Assembly (NCBI RefSeq): GCF_004348825.1 | Contig: NZ_SMJU01000001.1 | Location: 516,522-580,521 of the forward strand | Reading direction: 5' to 3' | DNA: 64,000 nt | Source: Arundinibacter roseus | GTDB lineage: Bacteria; Bacteroidota; Bacteroidia; Cytophagales; Spirosomataceae | In this document: positions 1-9,259 of the stretch, in pieces | Layout: each line of letters opens with the position of its first letter | Numbering within the stretch: the stretch's first letter is position 1 | Program-made: the position numbers and the translations under genes | Notes under the pieces: model-generated | The model's database searches: none | What the model was told of the DNA's origin: nothing | What the model saw: only the letters and a program-made list of their open reading frames with translations

Positions 1-14
1 TGTAATATTGCGAT
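1..14. promoter_or_regulatory. Second ArsR-type operator half-palindrome downstream of the regulator
   Basis: Bases 2-14 (GTAATATTGCGAT) match the reverse complement of the palindrome in the promoter of the ArsR-type gene, 13 of 13 bases. The site lies 18 bp beyond the stop codon of that gene, in its direction of transcription, and is cut by the window edge. It may control the next gene to the left, which is not visible. The match is seen; the operator role is inferred. Confidence 0.5.
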
Positions 15-32
15 CAAAAGGAGTAAATTTTT

Positions 33-365
33 TTAACAACAGCCTTGTTTCTGAATCTTAATAGCCTCGAATAATACTCCAAAAGCTACCTGTGCTTCTT
101 CCCAAACGGGTTCATTGATGCAGTAACACACTCGTGGCGGGTCGATTTCTCCTTTGATGATACCGATGCGTTTGAGTTCTTTTAGGTGTTGTGAAACAGT
201 GGCCTGCGACAACGGAAGCTCATCGACCAAATCGCCGCAAACACAGGCTTTGCGCTCGGCCAACAGCCGCAAAATAGCTACGCGGGCAGGATGTGCAAAC
301 GCTTTGGCTAGTTCGGCGGTACGGTTGTCGGCAATGGTAAATTCTTCGCTTTTGGTAAGTCCCAT
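33..365 (-). CDS. ArsR/SmtB-family transcriptional repressor
   Basis: A 110-residue winged-helix repressor of the ArsR/SmtB family, which releases DNA when it binds a metal(loid) or thiol ligand. Residues 20-75 carry the fold, with a recognition helix around [13 protein letters not shown]. Cys41 and Cys43 (motif ACVCGDL) sit where classical ArsR proteins place their arsenite-binding cysteines (ELCVCDL). Cys80, Cys82 and a terminal Cys109-Cys110 pair are further candidate ligands. The gene reads leftward out of the window, so any detoxification genes it controls lie beyond base 1. A palindrome at 384-399 just upstream of the ATG suggests autorepression. Arsenic is the most likely signal from the cysteine pair, but another thiophilic ligand is possible. 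Confidence 0.85.
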   Translation of the reverse strand: MGLTKSEEFTIADNRTAELAKAFAHPARVAILRLLAERKACVCGDLVDELPLSQATVSQHLKELKRIGIIKGEIDPPRVCYCINEPVWEEAQVAFGVLFEAIKIQKQGCC

Positions 366-725
366 GACAATTATTACTAATACATCGCAATATTACGATT
401 AATAGTTGTCGAAATCTACTTTTAGACCATTTATTTTCTTTAATGGTCAAATTTTAAATAAAATCCGTGTGGAACAACTTGCTCATTTCGTTGGAAAAAG
501 TGCCAGTTACAAATTTGCTTCTAATTGATTTACAGGCTTTTATTTTATTTTACTTCAAAAAAAATATTGATTAGACGGAAGTCGGGCATGAACGGTCCTG
601 GTTTGGTCCGATAAGCAATCCGGGAAGGAATGAAATTTTTAGTCTCTACTTTCTATTCAAAATTTTTCAAAACTTTTTCCCCTGAAAACAAGTCCTGTTT
701 AGGAAAAAAGATAATCCAACTATTC
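366..725. other. Divergent intergenic region
   Basis: About 360 bp between the leftward ArsR-type gene and the rightward receptor gene. Apart from the palindrome at 384-399 it is AT-rich. I see no ORF with protein-like character and no clear TAnnTTTG promoter for the receptor. An in-frame ATG at 630 lies inside this stretch, but the signal peptide starts at 726. Confidence 0.5.
384..399. promoter_or_regulatory. Palindromic operator upstream of the ArsR-type gene
   Basis: ATCGCAATATTACGAT is a 16-bp palindrome with a single mismatched pair (C/A at positions 5 and 12). It lies 18 bp upstream of the ATG at 365 (minus strand). The same sequence recurs at 1-14. Its shape and placement fit an ArsR-family operator. 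Confidence 0.55.
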
Positions 726-3230
726 ATGAAGCAATTAATTATCAGTCTATTATCCTTGTTCGTAGTCCTCATCAGAACCACAGCATCTGCACAAAGTATA
801 CCTGCTGCCGATTCTGTTCAAACTCAGCAGCAGTCAGCTGTGGAAGGGTTGCTTCAAGGGTTGCTGACCTATGAAGATGACGGAAAAACGCTTCCCGTGG
901 AATTTGCCAGCGTAGCGCTTTTTCGTTCGGCTGACTCAACGGCTGCGGGCGGAGCTATCAGCGATGAAACAGGAGTTTTTCGCATAACAGGCATAGCCGA
1001 AGGGAGTTATTATCTGATGGTTCAAACGCTTGGATTCAAAGATTTTATCAAAAAAAATATAACTGTTTCTACTACCAAGCCAACCATTAATCTTGGTACA
1101 CTGAATCTCACCGAAACCGCTCGCCAATTGGATGCCGTCACGGTAACCGGCCAAAAGGAACTGATTGAGTATTCGCTGGATCGAAAAATTATTAACGTGG
1201 ATAAACTCCCGGCCACGCTCGGAGGAAGTGCGCTGGATATTATGCAAAATGTGCCTTCGGTAACGGTAGACATTGACGGAAATCTGAGCCTGCGAGGCAG
1301 CGAAAATGTGATTATTCTGGTCGATGGAAAGCCTTCCGGCCTGACGGGTCTGGATCGGCAGGCTGTGCTGGATCAGATTCCGGCAAGCAGCATTGAAACT
1401 ATTGAGGTAATTACCAACCCTTCCTCCAAATTTGACGCTGATGGAGCTGCCGGGATCATTAATATTGTTTTGAAAAAAGAAAAAGCCGAAGGTTTTAACG
1501 GAAGCGCTGACCTGAATATCGGTACCCGTGACAAATACAACGCCTCCGTCAATCTGAACAATCGGTTCAAATCACTCAATATGTTTGCGAGTTATAACTT
1601 CCGGGAAACGCGCCGGTTTTCGTATCGGGACAATTTTCGCGATAATTTCAATAACGACGAACTGCGTTTTCTGGAACAGCGACAGGACGGAACGAGCCGT
1701 GACCTGAATCATAATCTCCGCCTCGGATTTGACTGGGATATTGGCAAACAACTCCAAATGACCGGGTCGATCCTGTACCGTCCTGAGTACGACCGCGACC
1801 GCGACACCGGAACATACCGCTACTATAATTCTAACCGCGAAATTTCACAACTGATTAATCGTATTTCAGACGAAGAAGAAACCGGCGACGGGCTTGATTA
1901 TGTAGTAGGTTTTCGCAAGAAATTTGATAAACCCAATCGTTTGCTCACGCTCGACGCTACCCTATCAACTTCAAAAAGTACGCAGGTATCGCTGTTTGAA
2001 CAAACCACAACCGATGTTTTTGGCAGTCCACTAACGGATGATTTGTACCAACGAAACAACCGCCTCAACAACAACCGCGTGGGCGTAGTTCAGCTGGATT
2101 TTGTAGAGCCACTACAAAACAAGGGCAAAATTGAAACGGGTCTGAAATATACCAACCGTTTTCTGGATGGAGATTTTCAGTTTGAAAACCGCCTCGGCGA
2201 CTCTCCTACGTGGGTCCCTGATCCGTTACTATCCAACCGCTTTGTGTACGACGAACACACCACAGCGGCCTATACCAACTACGGAAAAGAACACGAAAAA
2301 TGGAGCTATCAGGTAGGGCTTCGGCTCGAAAATACCTCGCTGATAACTGAGCAACGAACCACAGGCGAAAAAAATACGCAAAACTATACCTATCTGTTCC
2401 CAAGTGCTTTCTTGAATTATAACCTTAGCAAGGCACAAAAAATGCAGGTCAACTACACGCGCCGGATCAACCGGCCGTGGGTACGTGCGCTAAACCCGTT
2501 CGTAGATATCTCGGACCCACTCAACATTCGCTTCGGAAATCCCGACCTGCGGCCTGAGTTGATCAACTCCTTTGAACTGAGCCACCTGTGGTATGGAAAA
2601 ACTACTTCGCTTACATCCACGGCTTTTTATCGGGCAACAGTCGACAACGTGACGCGGTATCGTCGTCTGCGCGACGATGGCGTGACGGAACAAACCTACC
2701 TGAACCTGGCGCGGTCGTATTCGTACGGTCTCGAATTTGTGGTCAATCAGGACATTACGCGCTGGTGGAAAACCAATGGAAATTTTTCGTACTTCATGGC
2801 GACGATTGAGGGCGACCCCGGCGTACCCGACGTGCTGACGCAGTCTAACCGGAGCTGGAGCGCTCGTGTCAACTCTAATTTTACTTTTTGGAAAGGTTTC
2901 GAAAGTCAGGTCAGCGTCAACTACCGCTCGCCGTTTATTATCCCTCAGGGAGAAATTCAGTCGTTTTTCAATGTAGATGTAGGTTTCAAAAAGGACGTAT
3001 TGAAAGGTCGGGGAGCCATTAGCCTGCGGGTGAGTGATATTTTTGACACCTTGCGATTCCGAATCAACACTTTTGGCGAAGGTTTTACGAGTTCTACAAC
3101 TGCCAAGCGCGAAACGCGCATTGCCTTTTTGGGCTTTACCTACCGATTCGGCAAACAGGTACAGCAACTACAAAAAGAACGTCAGCAACGCGATGGCGGA
3201 GATGGCTCGCCCGGCGGAGAAGATTTTTAA
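726..3230 (+). CDS. Outer-membrane beta-barrel TonB-dependent-receptor-like protein
   Basis: An 834-residue outer-membrane protein. I chose ATG 726 rather than 630 because MKQLIISLLSLFVVL starts a clean signal peptide ending near ASAQ; the 32 residues before it look untranslated. After the signal peptide comes a carboxypeptidase-regulatory-like beta-sandwich, then a plug-like region with LRGSENVIILVDGKPSG and TNPSSKFDADGAAGIINIV, then a long barrel rich in aromatic and Asn/Arg strands ending in FLGFTYRFGK. The hydrophilic tail (RQQRDGGDGSPGGEDF) follows the last strand. This matches the OMP_b-brl_3 type of Bacteroidota receptors. The substrate is unknown and there is no SusD-like partner beside it. 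A terminator follows at 3238-3274. Confidence 0.85.
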   Translation: MKQLIISLLSLFVVLIRTTASAQSIPAADSVQTQQQSAVEGLLQGLLTYEDDGKTLPVEFASVALFRSADSTAAGGAISDETGVFRITGIAEGSYYLMVQTLGFKDFIKKNITVSTTKPTINLGTLNLTETARQLDAVTVTGQKELIEYSLDRKIINVDKLPATLGGSALDIMQNVPSVTVDIDGNLSLRGSENVIILVDGKPSGLTGLDRQAVLDQIPASSIETIEVITNPSSKFDADGAAGIINIVLKKEKAEGFNGSADLNIGTRDKYNASVNLNNRFKSLNMFASYNFRETRRFSYRDNFRDNFNNDELRFLEQRQDGTSRDLNHNLRLGFDWDIGKQLQMTGSILYRPEYDRDRDTGTYRYYNSNREISQLINRISDEEETGDGLDYVVGFRKKFDKPNRLLTLDATLSTSKSTQVSLFEQTTTDVFGSPLTDDLYQRNNRLNNNRVGVVQLDFVEPLQNKGKIETGLKYTNRFLDGDFQFENRLGDSPTWVPDPLLSNRFVYDEHTTAAYTNYGKEHEKWSYQVGLRLENTSLITEQRTTGEKNTQNYTYLFPSAFLNYNLSKAQKMQVNYTRRINRPWVRALNPFVDISDPLNIRFGNPDLRPELINSFELSHLWYGKTTSLTSTAFYRATVDNVTRYRRLRDDGVTEQTYLNLARSYSYGLEFVVNQDITRWWKTNGNFSYFMATIEGDPGVPDVLTQSNRSWSARVNSNFTFWKGFESQVSVNYRSPFIIPQGEIQSFFNVDVGFKKDVLKGRGAISLRVSDIFDTLRFRINTFGEGFTSSTTAKRETRIAFLGFTYRFGKQVQQLQKERQQRDGGDGSPGGEDF

Positions 3231-3237
3231 AATCCCC

Positions 3238-3274
3238 AAAAAAAGGAGTTGCCGGCACAGGCAGCTCCTTTTTT
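3238..3274 (+). terminator. Intrinsic terminator after the beta-barrel protein gene
   Basis: Nine-bp stem GGAGTTGCC / GGCAGCTCC (3245-3253 with 3260-3268, one G-T pair), six-base loop, then a T run at 3269-3274. Confidence 0.8.
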
Positions 3275-3439
3275 CTGTTTCTCAAAGTGAACATAAAACA
3301 AAAAAAGTTATAAATTTGACTTAGTAAACCTCTCTCAATCTCGTCTGCTTTTGGCAGTTTCCAGTGCAATTTTTCAGTTGTTAAATAGCCAGAATTTTAA
3401 TATTTCACTCGAATTATAGGTACATGATTTCCAAATTAT

Positions 3440-5851
3440 ATGGAAATAAATCGTGAGCATAGGGTTGAAAATCTGGCAAACAAATCAATCGACAGCCGGG
3501 CGTTGTTTGCCCTGGAAGCGGTTGAAATGGGTATTTGGGATATTGACCTGACCGATCATTCGTATTGGTGCAATGAGCGTTGCCGACAGCTGTGCGGCAT
3601 GAGTTCCGAAGACGTGTGGTCGTATAAACAACTGCTGAAAAGCCTGCATCCGACGGACCGCCTCCGGCTCAACACCCGGATTCAGGAAGCGCTTACCAAT
3701 CCGGCGCAAAAACGATTTGACGTGGAGTTCAGAATGTCTTCTGAAAATGACCAAACAGAATCGTGGTTTTACGGCAGCGGACAGGTATTTTTTGATACAA
3801 ATGGAAATGCCTGCCGACTCACCGGAACGCTCCAGAAAAAGACCGAATCCTGCCTGGATCAGCAAACGGCAGTGCAAAGGCAAGTAGAAGTTGAACAACA
3901 GAAACTGGTTGCCATTCTGGATGTTAGTCATGAGTTTATTGGATTGGCAGGCGTAGATTTAACCATTCAATATCTCAATCCGGAAGCGTTACATATGCTG
4001 GGATGGGACAACTGGCAAGGCAAAAAAATGCTGGATTGTGTATATATCGACGACCTGCCCGTAGCCCAAAAAGCATTGGCTGAGATTTGGGCAGAAGGAC
4101 ATTCCTCGCTGGAAATACGGTTTGTAAATACCCGAAACAAAAGGCCGTTTTGGCTGCACTGGAACATAGCCGTGGTCAGGGATTCGTCTTCGGATGCGAT
4201 TATTGGCCTGGCTACCGTAAGTACCAATATCAATGAGCGTAAAAAAAATGAACTGGCTTTGCGCGAAAGTGAGGAGCGCTTCCGGGCCGTTGCCGACGAT
4301 TCGCCCGCCTTTGTTTTTATTGCAAGCCCAACCATTGAGATTGAGTTCTTTAACAAAACATTCCTGCATTATGTTGGGCTGTCGCTACACGAAATAAAAG
4401 CAGCTACCTGGAAACAATACACGCACCCGGAAGACATTCAGCGGATTCAGGTTATTTATTCAGAATCCGTACGCGACAAGAAACCATTTACGCTCGAAGT
4501 ACGTCAGCGCAGGGCCCTTGATGGTGAATACCGCTGGATTTTGTGGAAAGGAATTCCCCGCTTTGGCTGTAATGGAAAATTACTGGGTTTTATGGGCAGC
4601 GGTATAGACATTCACGAACATCAGCTTACCGCCGAAACCCTCAAATTTAATGAGTCACGGTTCAGAACCTTAATCGAAGAAGCCCCTGTAGCAACCTGCC
4701 TGTTTGTGGGCAGAGACATGATTATTGAGGTAGCCAACGAAATCATGATTGGCTATTGGGGAAAAGATGAATCCGTGATTGGAAAACCCCTTGCAGAGGC
4801 AGTGCCCGAGTTAATTGGGCAGCCTTTTCTGGATATTCTGGATGAGGTATACACGACCGGCCTTACCTACGAAGCCAAAGCCACCGAGGTACAACTGGAA
4901 GTGAACGGCACCCTGGGTACCTACTTTTTTGATTTTACCTATAAACCCCTGCGAAATGACGCTGGCGAAGTATATGCCATCATGGACATGGCGATTGATG
5001 CTACGGAGGAGGTACTGGCAAAACAAGCTCTTAAAGCAAGTGAAGAACGCTACCGCAGACTAACGGCTGATTTGGAATTACAGGTACAGCAACGGACCCG
5101 CCAATTGCAGGAATTTAATGAAGACTTGAAGCGATCCAACGAAAACCTGCAACGCTTTGCCTACGTTGCGAGCCACGATTTGCAGGAGCCACTACGAAAG
5201 GTGCAGCAGTTTGGCAGCTTACTTAAAAACCGCTACGCAGCTAATCTCGGGGACGGAAGCGAATACATTGATCGCATGCAACTTGCCGCTGAGCGTATGT
5301 CAAAGTTAATTGATGACTTGCTCGTATTTTCGCGTATTTCTACACATCGGGAAGAAAGAACCGTCGTTTCTCTGCCTGATTTACTTCAATTGGTAATCAA
5401 TGATCTTGAATTAAAAATTCTGGAAACGAACGCGCAGATTTTTGTGGGGGCATTGCCAACGGTACAGGGCGACCGCACCCAACTAGGCCAACTGTTTCAG
5501 AATCTGCTGAGCAATGCTCTTAAATTTCATCAGCCTGAACGGCCCGTTAAAATTGAAATTAAAGCAAGTACCCTGCTCTTTACAGAGCTGCCGCCCGGCG
5601 TTAAGCCTATTCGGGTAAGTCGGGCTTACCAGTGTATTGAAGTAATTGATAATGGTATTGGGTTTGACGAAAAATACCTGGATCGAATTTTTCAGGTTTT
5701 TCAGCGGCTGCATGGCAAAGAAGAATTTGCCGGAACGGGCATCGGCCTGGCTATTTGTGAAAAGGTGGCAACCAACCACGGCGGGGCCATCACGGCAAGC
5801 AGTCAGCCGGGGCAGGGCGCTACGTTTCGGGTATATCTTCCGATGCAGTAG
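3440..5851 (+). CDS. Multi-PAS sensor histidine kinase (cytoplasmic)
   Basis: An 803-residue kinase with no signal peptide or membrane segment, so it probably senses a cytoplasmic signal. Four PAS-type modules are visible at about 20-130, 155-270, 280-395 and 407-528, each of the later ones ending in a typical PAC linker. A short coiled coil (530-570) leads into the HisKA helix with phospho-acceptor His579 in VASHDLQEPL. The ATPase part has an N box NLLSNALKF (Asn688-Phe696), then DNGIGFD and GTGIGLAI. SHDLQEPL is the variant seen in phytochrome-like kinases of this phylum. No response regulator gene is adjacent, so its partner is unknown. The downstream gene is convergent. Confidence 0.88.
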   Translation: MEINREHRVENLANKSIDSRALFALEAVEMGIWDIDLTDHSYWCNERCRQLCGMSSEDVWSYKQLLKSLHPTDRLRLNTRIQEALTNPAQKRFDVEFRMSSENDQTESWFYGSGQVFFDTNGNACRLTGTLQKKTESCLDQQTAVQRQVEVEQQKLVAILDVSHEFIGLAGVDLTIQYLNPEALHMLGWDNWQGKKMLDCVYIDDLPVAQKALAEIWAEGHSSLEIRFVNTRNKRPFWLHWNIAVVRDSSSDAIIGLATVSTNINERKKNELALRESEERFRAVADDSPAFVFIASPTIEIEFFNKTFLHYVGLSLHEIKAATWKQYTHPEDIQRIQVIYSESVRDKKPFTLEVRQRRALDGEYRWILWKGIPRFGCNGKLLGFMGSGIDIHEHQLTAETLKFNESRFRTLIEEAPVATCLFVGRDMIIEVANEIMIGYWGKDESVIGKPLAEAVPELIGQPFLDILDEVYTTGLTYEAKATEVQLEVNGTLGTYFFDFTYKPLRNDAGEVYAIMDMAIDATEEVLAKQALKASEERYRRLTADLELQVQQRTRQLQEFNEDLKRSNENLQRFAYVASHDLQEPLRKVQQFGSLLKNRYAANLGDGSEYIDRMQLAAERMSKLIDDLLVFSRISTHREERTVVSLPDLLQLVINDLELKILETNAQIFVGALPTVQGDRTQLGQLFQNLLSNALKFHQPERPVKIEIKASTLLFTELPPGVKPIRVSRAYQCIEVIDNGIGFDEKYLDRIFQVFQRLHGKEEFAGTGIGLAICEKVATNHGGAITASSQPGQGATFRVYLPMQ

Positions 5852-5866
5852 CGCCCGGCGAGGCCT

Positions 5867-7237
5867 CTAAATTTCGCGAATATCCATCCGGATTCGCCAG
5901 TCTTTGGGTAAATAATTGTTGGTTCGGTTGCCCAGATTTTTCATCCATCCCAGTCCAAGGCCCTTATGCTGTGCCAACAGCCACCCTTTGGGCGCGTCGG
6001 GAAGCAGCAAACTCTCTTTTTTCAGAAACTGCAGGCTATTCACTCTGTTTAGTTCTACGGTCGGCACTGCGGTGTGAAGTGCCGTACTCATGGCAAGGCC
6101 CTGCGCCGGAATGAAATCTTTGCCTTTAAACTCCCCTGCTTCGCGCAGCCACACCCCCTGCGGCAGCGCTGCGTCCAGCATCATCAATTCTTCATGAAGA
6201 TTTTTGGGTGCAAAAAGTACAGTACCGTCCGGGCGTTGCAGGTAAAAAAAGTCTTTGGGATTTTGCACCCAATCCTGAATAGCCGCCGCATTTTTTTTGG
6301 GAACATCGTACAGCTTGCCCATGTAGCGCGAGGGCTTTCCCTGAAACGTTATGCCTTCTTTTTTCCGAAAAGCCGCCAGATAAAACCCTTCACCCGACAG
6401 CCGATGCGGATAGCACTGATAGCCTTTGGCGCGGGCAGTCAGCCCCCATTCTTTCGGAAAATCAAGTAGAAGGTGCGTCAGGCCCTGCGCCGTAGCGAGC
6501 CACTCGGCATTCTGATCATTTTCAAATTCATTGTAGGTGCAGGTGCTGTACAGCAGCACACCGCCGGGCGCCACCAACGCATTGGCCGCGGCCAGAATCC
6601 GTTGCTGACGAGCGGCACATAACTGCACGTGCTCCGCTGACCATTCCTGAATGGCATCAGGATCTTTGCGAAAAAGCCCTTCGCCAGAGCAGGGCGCATC
6701 GACCAGCACCACATCAAAAAAACCGGTAAGTTTTTGAAACGAATCCGGGTCGTAGCTACTTGTGAAGGTTCCGGCATGCCCCCATCGTTCCAGGTTTTCT
6801 TTCAGGACCGTTACCCGGCTGCGAATCACTTCATTGGCCAGCAAAAGACTTCCTTCGGGCATCCACGAAGCCAGGAGCGTCGATTTTCCACCGGGTGCAG
6901 CGCACAAATCGAGAATCCGCAGCGGATGCTTTCGCGACACGCATTGCGACAAAGCCTCATGAATTATCATGGAAGATGCCTCTTGTACGTAATATCCGCC
7001 CGCATGAAACACGGGATCAAGCGTAAAAACCGGTCGCCTGGGCAAATAGAACCCGTCCGGGTGCCAGGGCACCCGGCTTAGCCCGGACGGGTCGTAGGCG
7101 GCTTTGGCCGGATTGAGCCGGATACTCACGGGCGACTCGTGCGCGAGTGCGTCAGCAAAGGCCGGGAAATCGGCCCCAAGCTGCGCTTTCATCGACTCCT
7201 GAAATGCCGGAGGTAAAGAAGGTTGGTGGTTTGTCAA
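5867..7237 (-). CDS. rsmF: RsmF-like 16S rRNA m5C methyltransferase
   Basis: A 456-residue SAM-dependent RNA (cytosine-5) methyltransferase of the NOL1/NOP2/Sun family. The SAM loop is LDLCAAPGGKS (residues 109-119). The two cysteines of the family's mechanism are present: Cys183 in VDAPCSGEG and Cys233 in YSTCTYN. The C-terminal 150 residues, including LAQHKGLGLGWMKN and NYLPKDWRIR, match the PUA-like RNA-binding tail of RsmF-type enzymes. By family, the expected target is a cytosine in the 16S decoding region. It starts 33 bp after the M28 peptidase gene on the same strand, so cotranscription is possible although the functions are unrelated. Assignment to RsmF rather than a sister enzyme rests on length and the C-terminal tail. 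Confidence 0.85.
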   Translation of the reverse strand: MTNHQPSLPPAFQESMKAQLGADFPAFADALAHESPVSIRLNPAKAAYDPSGLSRVPWHPDGFYLPRRPVFTLDPVFHAGGYYVQEASSMIIHEALSQCVSRKHPLRILDLCAAPGGKSTLLASWMPEGSLLLANEVIRSRVTVLKENLERWGHAGTFTSSYDPDSFQKLTGFFDVVLVDAPCSGEGLFRKDPDAIQEWSAEHVQLCAARQQRILAAANALVAPGGVLLYSTCTYNEFENDQNAEWLATAQGLTHLLLDFPKEWGLTARAKGYQCYPHRLSGEGFYLAAFRKKEGITFQGKPSRYMGKLYDVPKKNAAAIQDWVQNPKDFFYLQRPDGTVLFAPKNLHEELMMLDAALPQGVWLREAGEFKGKDFIPAQGLAMSTALHTAVPTVELNRVNSLQFLKKESLLLPDAPKGWLLAQHKGLGLGWMKNLGNRTNNYLPKDWRIRMDIREI

Positions 7238-7270
7238 AATAAGAATCGTTGGATAAATCTCCCGTTCAGC

Positions 7271-8860
7271 TTAGGGTTTGTTACTGTCAACCTTGATCCG
7301 GGCTTCGCGGTTGGTAAGGTCCCAGGCGGTGTAAAATACGAGCTGAACAATGGGTGCCTGTTTTTCAAACATTATTTTCTCGACATCATCACCCGGCCGG
7401 TGGTAATCTTCATGAACACCTGTAAAATAAAAGATCACCGGAATACCCTTTTTGGCAAAATTGTAGTGATCTGAGCGGTAGTAAAAACGATTCGGATCCT
7501 TGGGGTCGTTAAACGTATAGTCTAGATCGTACTTAATATATTTCTCGTTGGCAGCTTCACTAATGGCGTGCAACTCTGACGAAAGCTTATCAGAACCAAT
7601 CAAATACACATACTTAGGATCCTTTTCGTGCGCCGTATCCACACGCCCGATCATGTCAATATTCAGGTTGGCTACGGTATTGGCCAACGGCAAAAGCGGA
7701 TTTTCGGAATAGTAAGCCGATCCAAACAACCCCTTCTCTTCACCCGTTACGTTCAGAAACAGGATACTGCGGCGCGGGCCGTGGCCATTGGCCTTGGCTT
7801 TGCTGAATGCTTCGGCCAATTCGAGCAGCGAAACCGTACCGGAGCCGTCGTCGTCGGCACCATTGTTGATTTGTCCGTCCGCCGAAATCCCGATATGGTC
7901 AATGTGAGCCGAAATTACCAGTACCTCGTCTTTTTTATCTGTACCTTCCAAAAAGGCCGCAATGTTTTCCGTTTCGATGGTTTCGCTGTTGCGTTCTACC
8001 CGCAGCGCAACGTTGCCTTGGGGAGCTTTGCTTACCGGCGTTCCTTTTTTGGAAATATCGGCCTTTAAGCCCTCCACTTTTTTTAGCGAGGTTCCCAGCA
8101 GTTTGGCGCCCATTTCGCCAGACACCGTAAATACGGCCACGTTGCTCAGCGACTCATCTACGGGCTTCATCGTCAGGCGGCTCACACGTTGTGACATCAC
8201 GGCCCGCTGCCGAACGAGCTGCTCAAAATCGTTACCGCTTTTTTCAGAAATCATAAAGACATATTTAGCTCCTTTGGCAAAGGCCGCCGTAGCTTTGCGT
8301 TGCCAGGCCGTCGGATTATTCCAGCTTGACTTTTCTTCGTTGCCATTCACAAGGTATTTTCCGTTGGCATCCTGCGGCTCACCTTCCAGAATAACCACCG
8401 CTTTCCCCGTCACATCCAGTTCTTTATAGTCGTTATACTGCGCGGCGTCTATCCCATAACCGGCAAAAACCGTGGGTACCGACACCTCGCCATCGGTGGT
8501 AAGCAGGCCATTCAGAAAAAAATCTTTGTTGAACTCAAACGATTTCCCTTCGGCCTTAACCGCCACATCGCCCCAGGTTTTGCGATAGAGATTATATTTC
8601 TGGAAATAGCTTTTGGACCCGTCGGCTTCTGTCACAAGGGGAGTCAGGCCGTAGGATTTGAAATATTTAGCTACATACTCTGCGGCTTTTTTCTGTCCGG
8701 GCGAGCCCGTATCGCGGCCTTCGAGGCTGTCAGAAGCAATAATTACCAGGTGCTTTTTGAGATCTGCCGGCGTGATGCTTTCGGCATATTGGGTGGCCAC
8801 ATCCTGCGCCTGTCCAAGTGTTGCGGTCAGAAGCAGACCACCCAAGAGGTATTTGTTCAT
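7271..8860 (-). CDS. Secreted M28-family zinc peptidase with PA domain
   Basis: A 529-residue exported aminopeptidase-like enzyme. MNKYLLGGLLLTATLGQAQ is a signal peptide. Residues about 125-290 form a PA-type insert, and the catalytic domain follows. The two-zinc site is complete: His319 and Asp321 (SAHIDHIG), Asp336 (GADDDGSG), catalytic Glu373-Glu374 (TGEEKGL), Asp402 (NIDMIGR) and His487 (HEDYHRPGDD). M28 enzymes remove N-terminal residues from peptides or cleave C-terminal residues; the preference cannot be read here. The export signal points to periplasmic or extracellular peptide use. A second, shorter M28 gene lies at 49106-50038. Confidence 0.92.
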   Translation of the reverse strand: MNKYLLGGLLLTATLGQAQDVATQYAESITPADLKKHLVIIASDSLEGRDTGSPGQKKAAEYVAKYFKSYGLTPLVTEADGSKSYFQKYNLYRKTWGDVAVKAEGKSFEFNKDFFLNGLLTTDGEVSVPTVFAGYGIDAAQYNDYKELDVTGKAVVILEGEPQDANGKYLVNGNEEKSSWNNPTAWQRKATAAFAKGAKYVFMISEKSGNDFEQLVRQRAVMSQRVSRLTMKPVDESLSNVAVFTVSGEMGAKLLGTSLKKVEGLKADISKKGTPVSKAPQGNVALRVERNSETIETENIAAFLEGTDKKDEVLVISAHIDHIGISADGQINNGADDDGSGTVSLLELAEAFSKAKANGHGPRRSILFLNVTGEEKGLFGSAYYSENPLLPLANTVANLNIDMIGRVDTAHEKDPKYVYLIGSDKLSSELHAISEAANEKYIKYDLDYTFNDPKDPNRFYYRSDHYNFAKKGIPVIFYFTGVHEDYHRPGDDVEKIMFEKQAPIVQLVFYTAWDLTNREARIKVDSNKP

Positions 8861-9018
8861 TGAAAAGTGTTTGATTTAGATGGTTAGATCCACAAAACGG
8901 TGGCTCATTATTTGTTTGTATGACAAATAACGTAATTCTGCCCGTGAATGTGAAATGAGCATGTAAACAGCACCTGACTTACGCGCAGCAAACGCCAATG
9001 CCTCTGCAAAACTTTGTG

Positions 9019-9026
9019 TATCTTTG
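9019..9026 (+). promoter_or_regulatory. Candidate -7 element for the toxin-antitoxin pair
   Basis: TATCTTTG fits the Bacteroidota TAnnTTTG element and lies 45 bp before the antitoxin-like ATG. No TTG is found 20 bp upstream, so only the -7 half is supported. Confidence 0.4.
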
Positions 9027-9070
9027 ATTTGTTAGATCTAAATGGTGTAACTGGTTAAACGTGATTTCTT

Positions 9071-9259
9071 ATGAGAGTGATTGACAAAGTAATATTCAAA
9101 AAAGCACTCATTGAGTTAGCAAGTAATGATCCTGTGTATTTGCGGGAACTATTGCTGGAAGTAAAGGATGACTTAAAAAAGGCAAAACGTAAACGACTTG
9201 AAGAAATCGTAAATGAAGATTTCGAGGAATACGAGGAGGTATTTAGAGCATTAGCATGA
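9071..9259 (+). CDS. Small antitoxin-like protein upstream of a broken Doc toxin
   Basis: A 62-residue, highly charged, largely helical protein (for example KVIFKKALIELASND and LEEIVNEDFEEYEEVF). It does not show a clear Phd motif that I can recognise. The antitoxin role is inferred from position: its TGA stop overlaps the ATG of the Doc-like reading frame in ATGA at 9256-9259, the tight coupling typical of toxin-antitoxin pairs. Its own frame is intact although the toxin is frameshifted. Confidence 0.6.
   Translation: MRVIDKVIFKKALIELASNDPVYLRELLLEVKDDLKKAKRKRLEEIVNEDFEEYEEVFRALA

Noticed and set aside
2490..3167. 225-codon minus-strand ORF inside the beta-barrel gene
   Set aside because: It is a shadow of the plus-strand receptor gene, which has complete domain structure.
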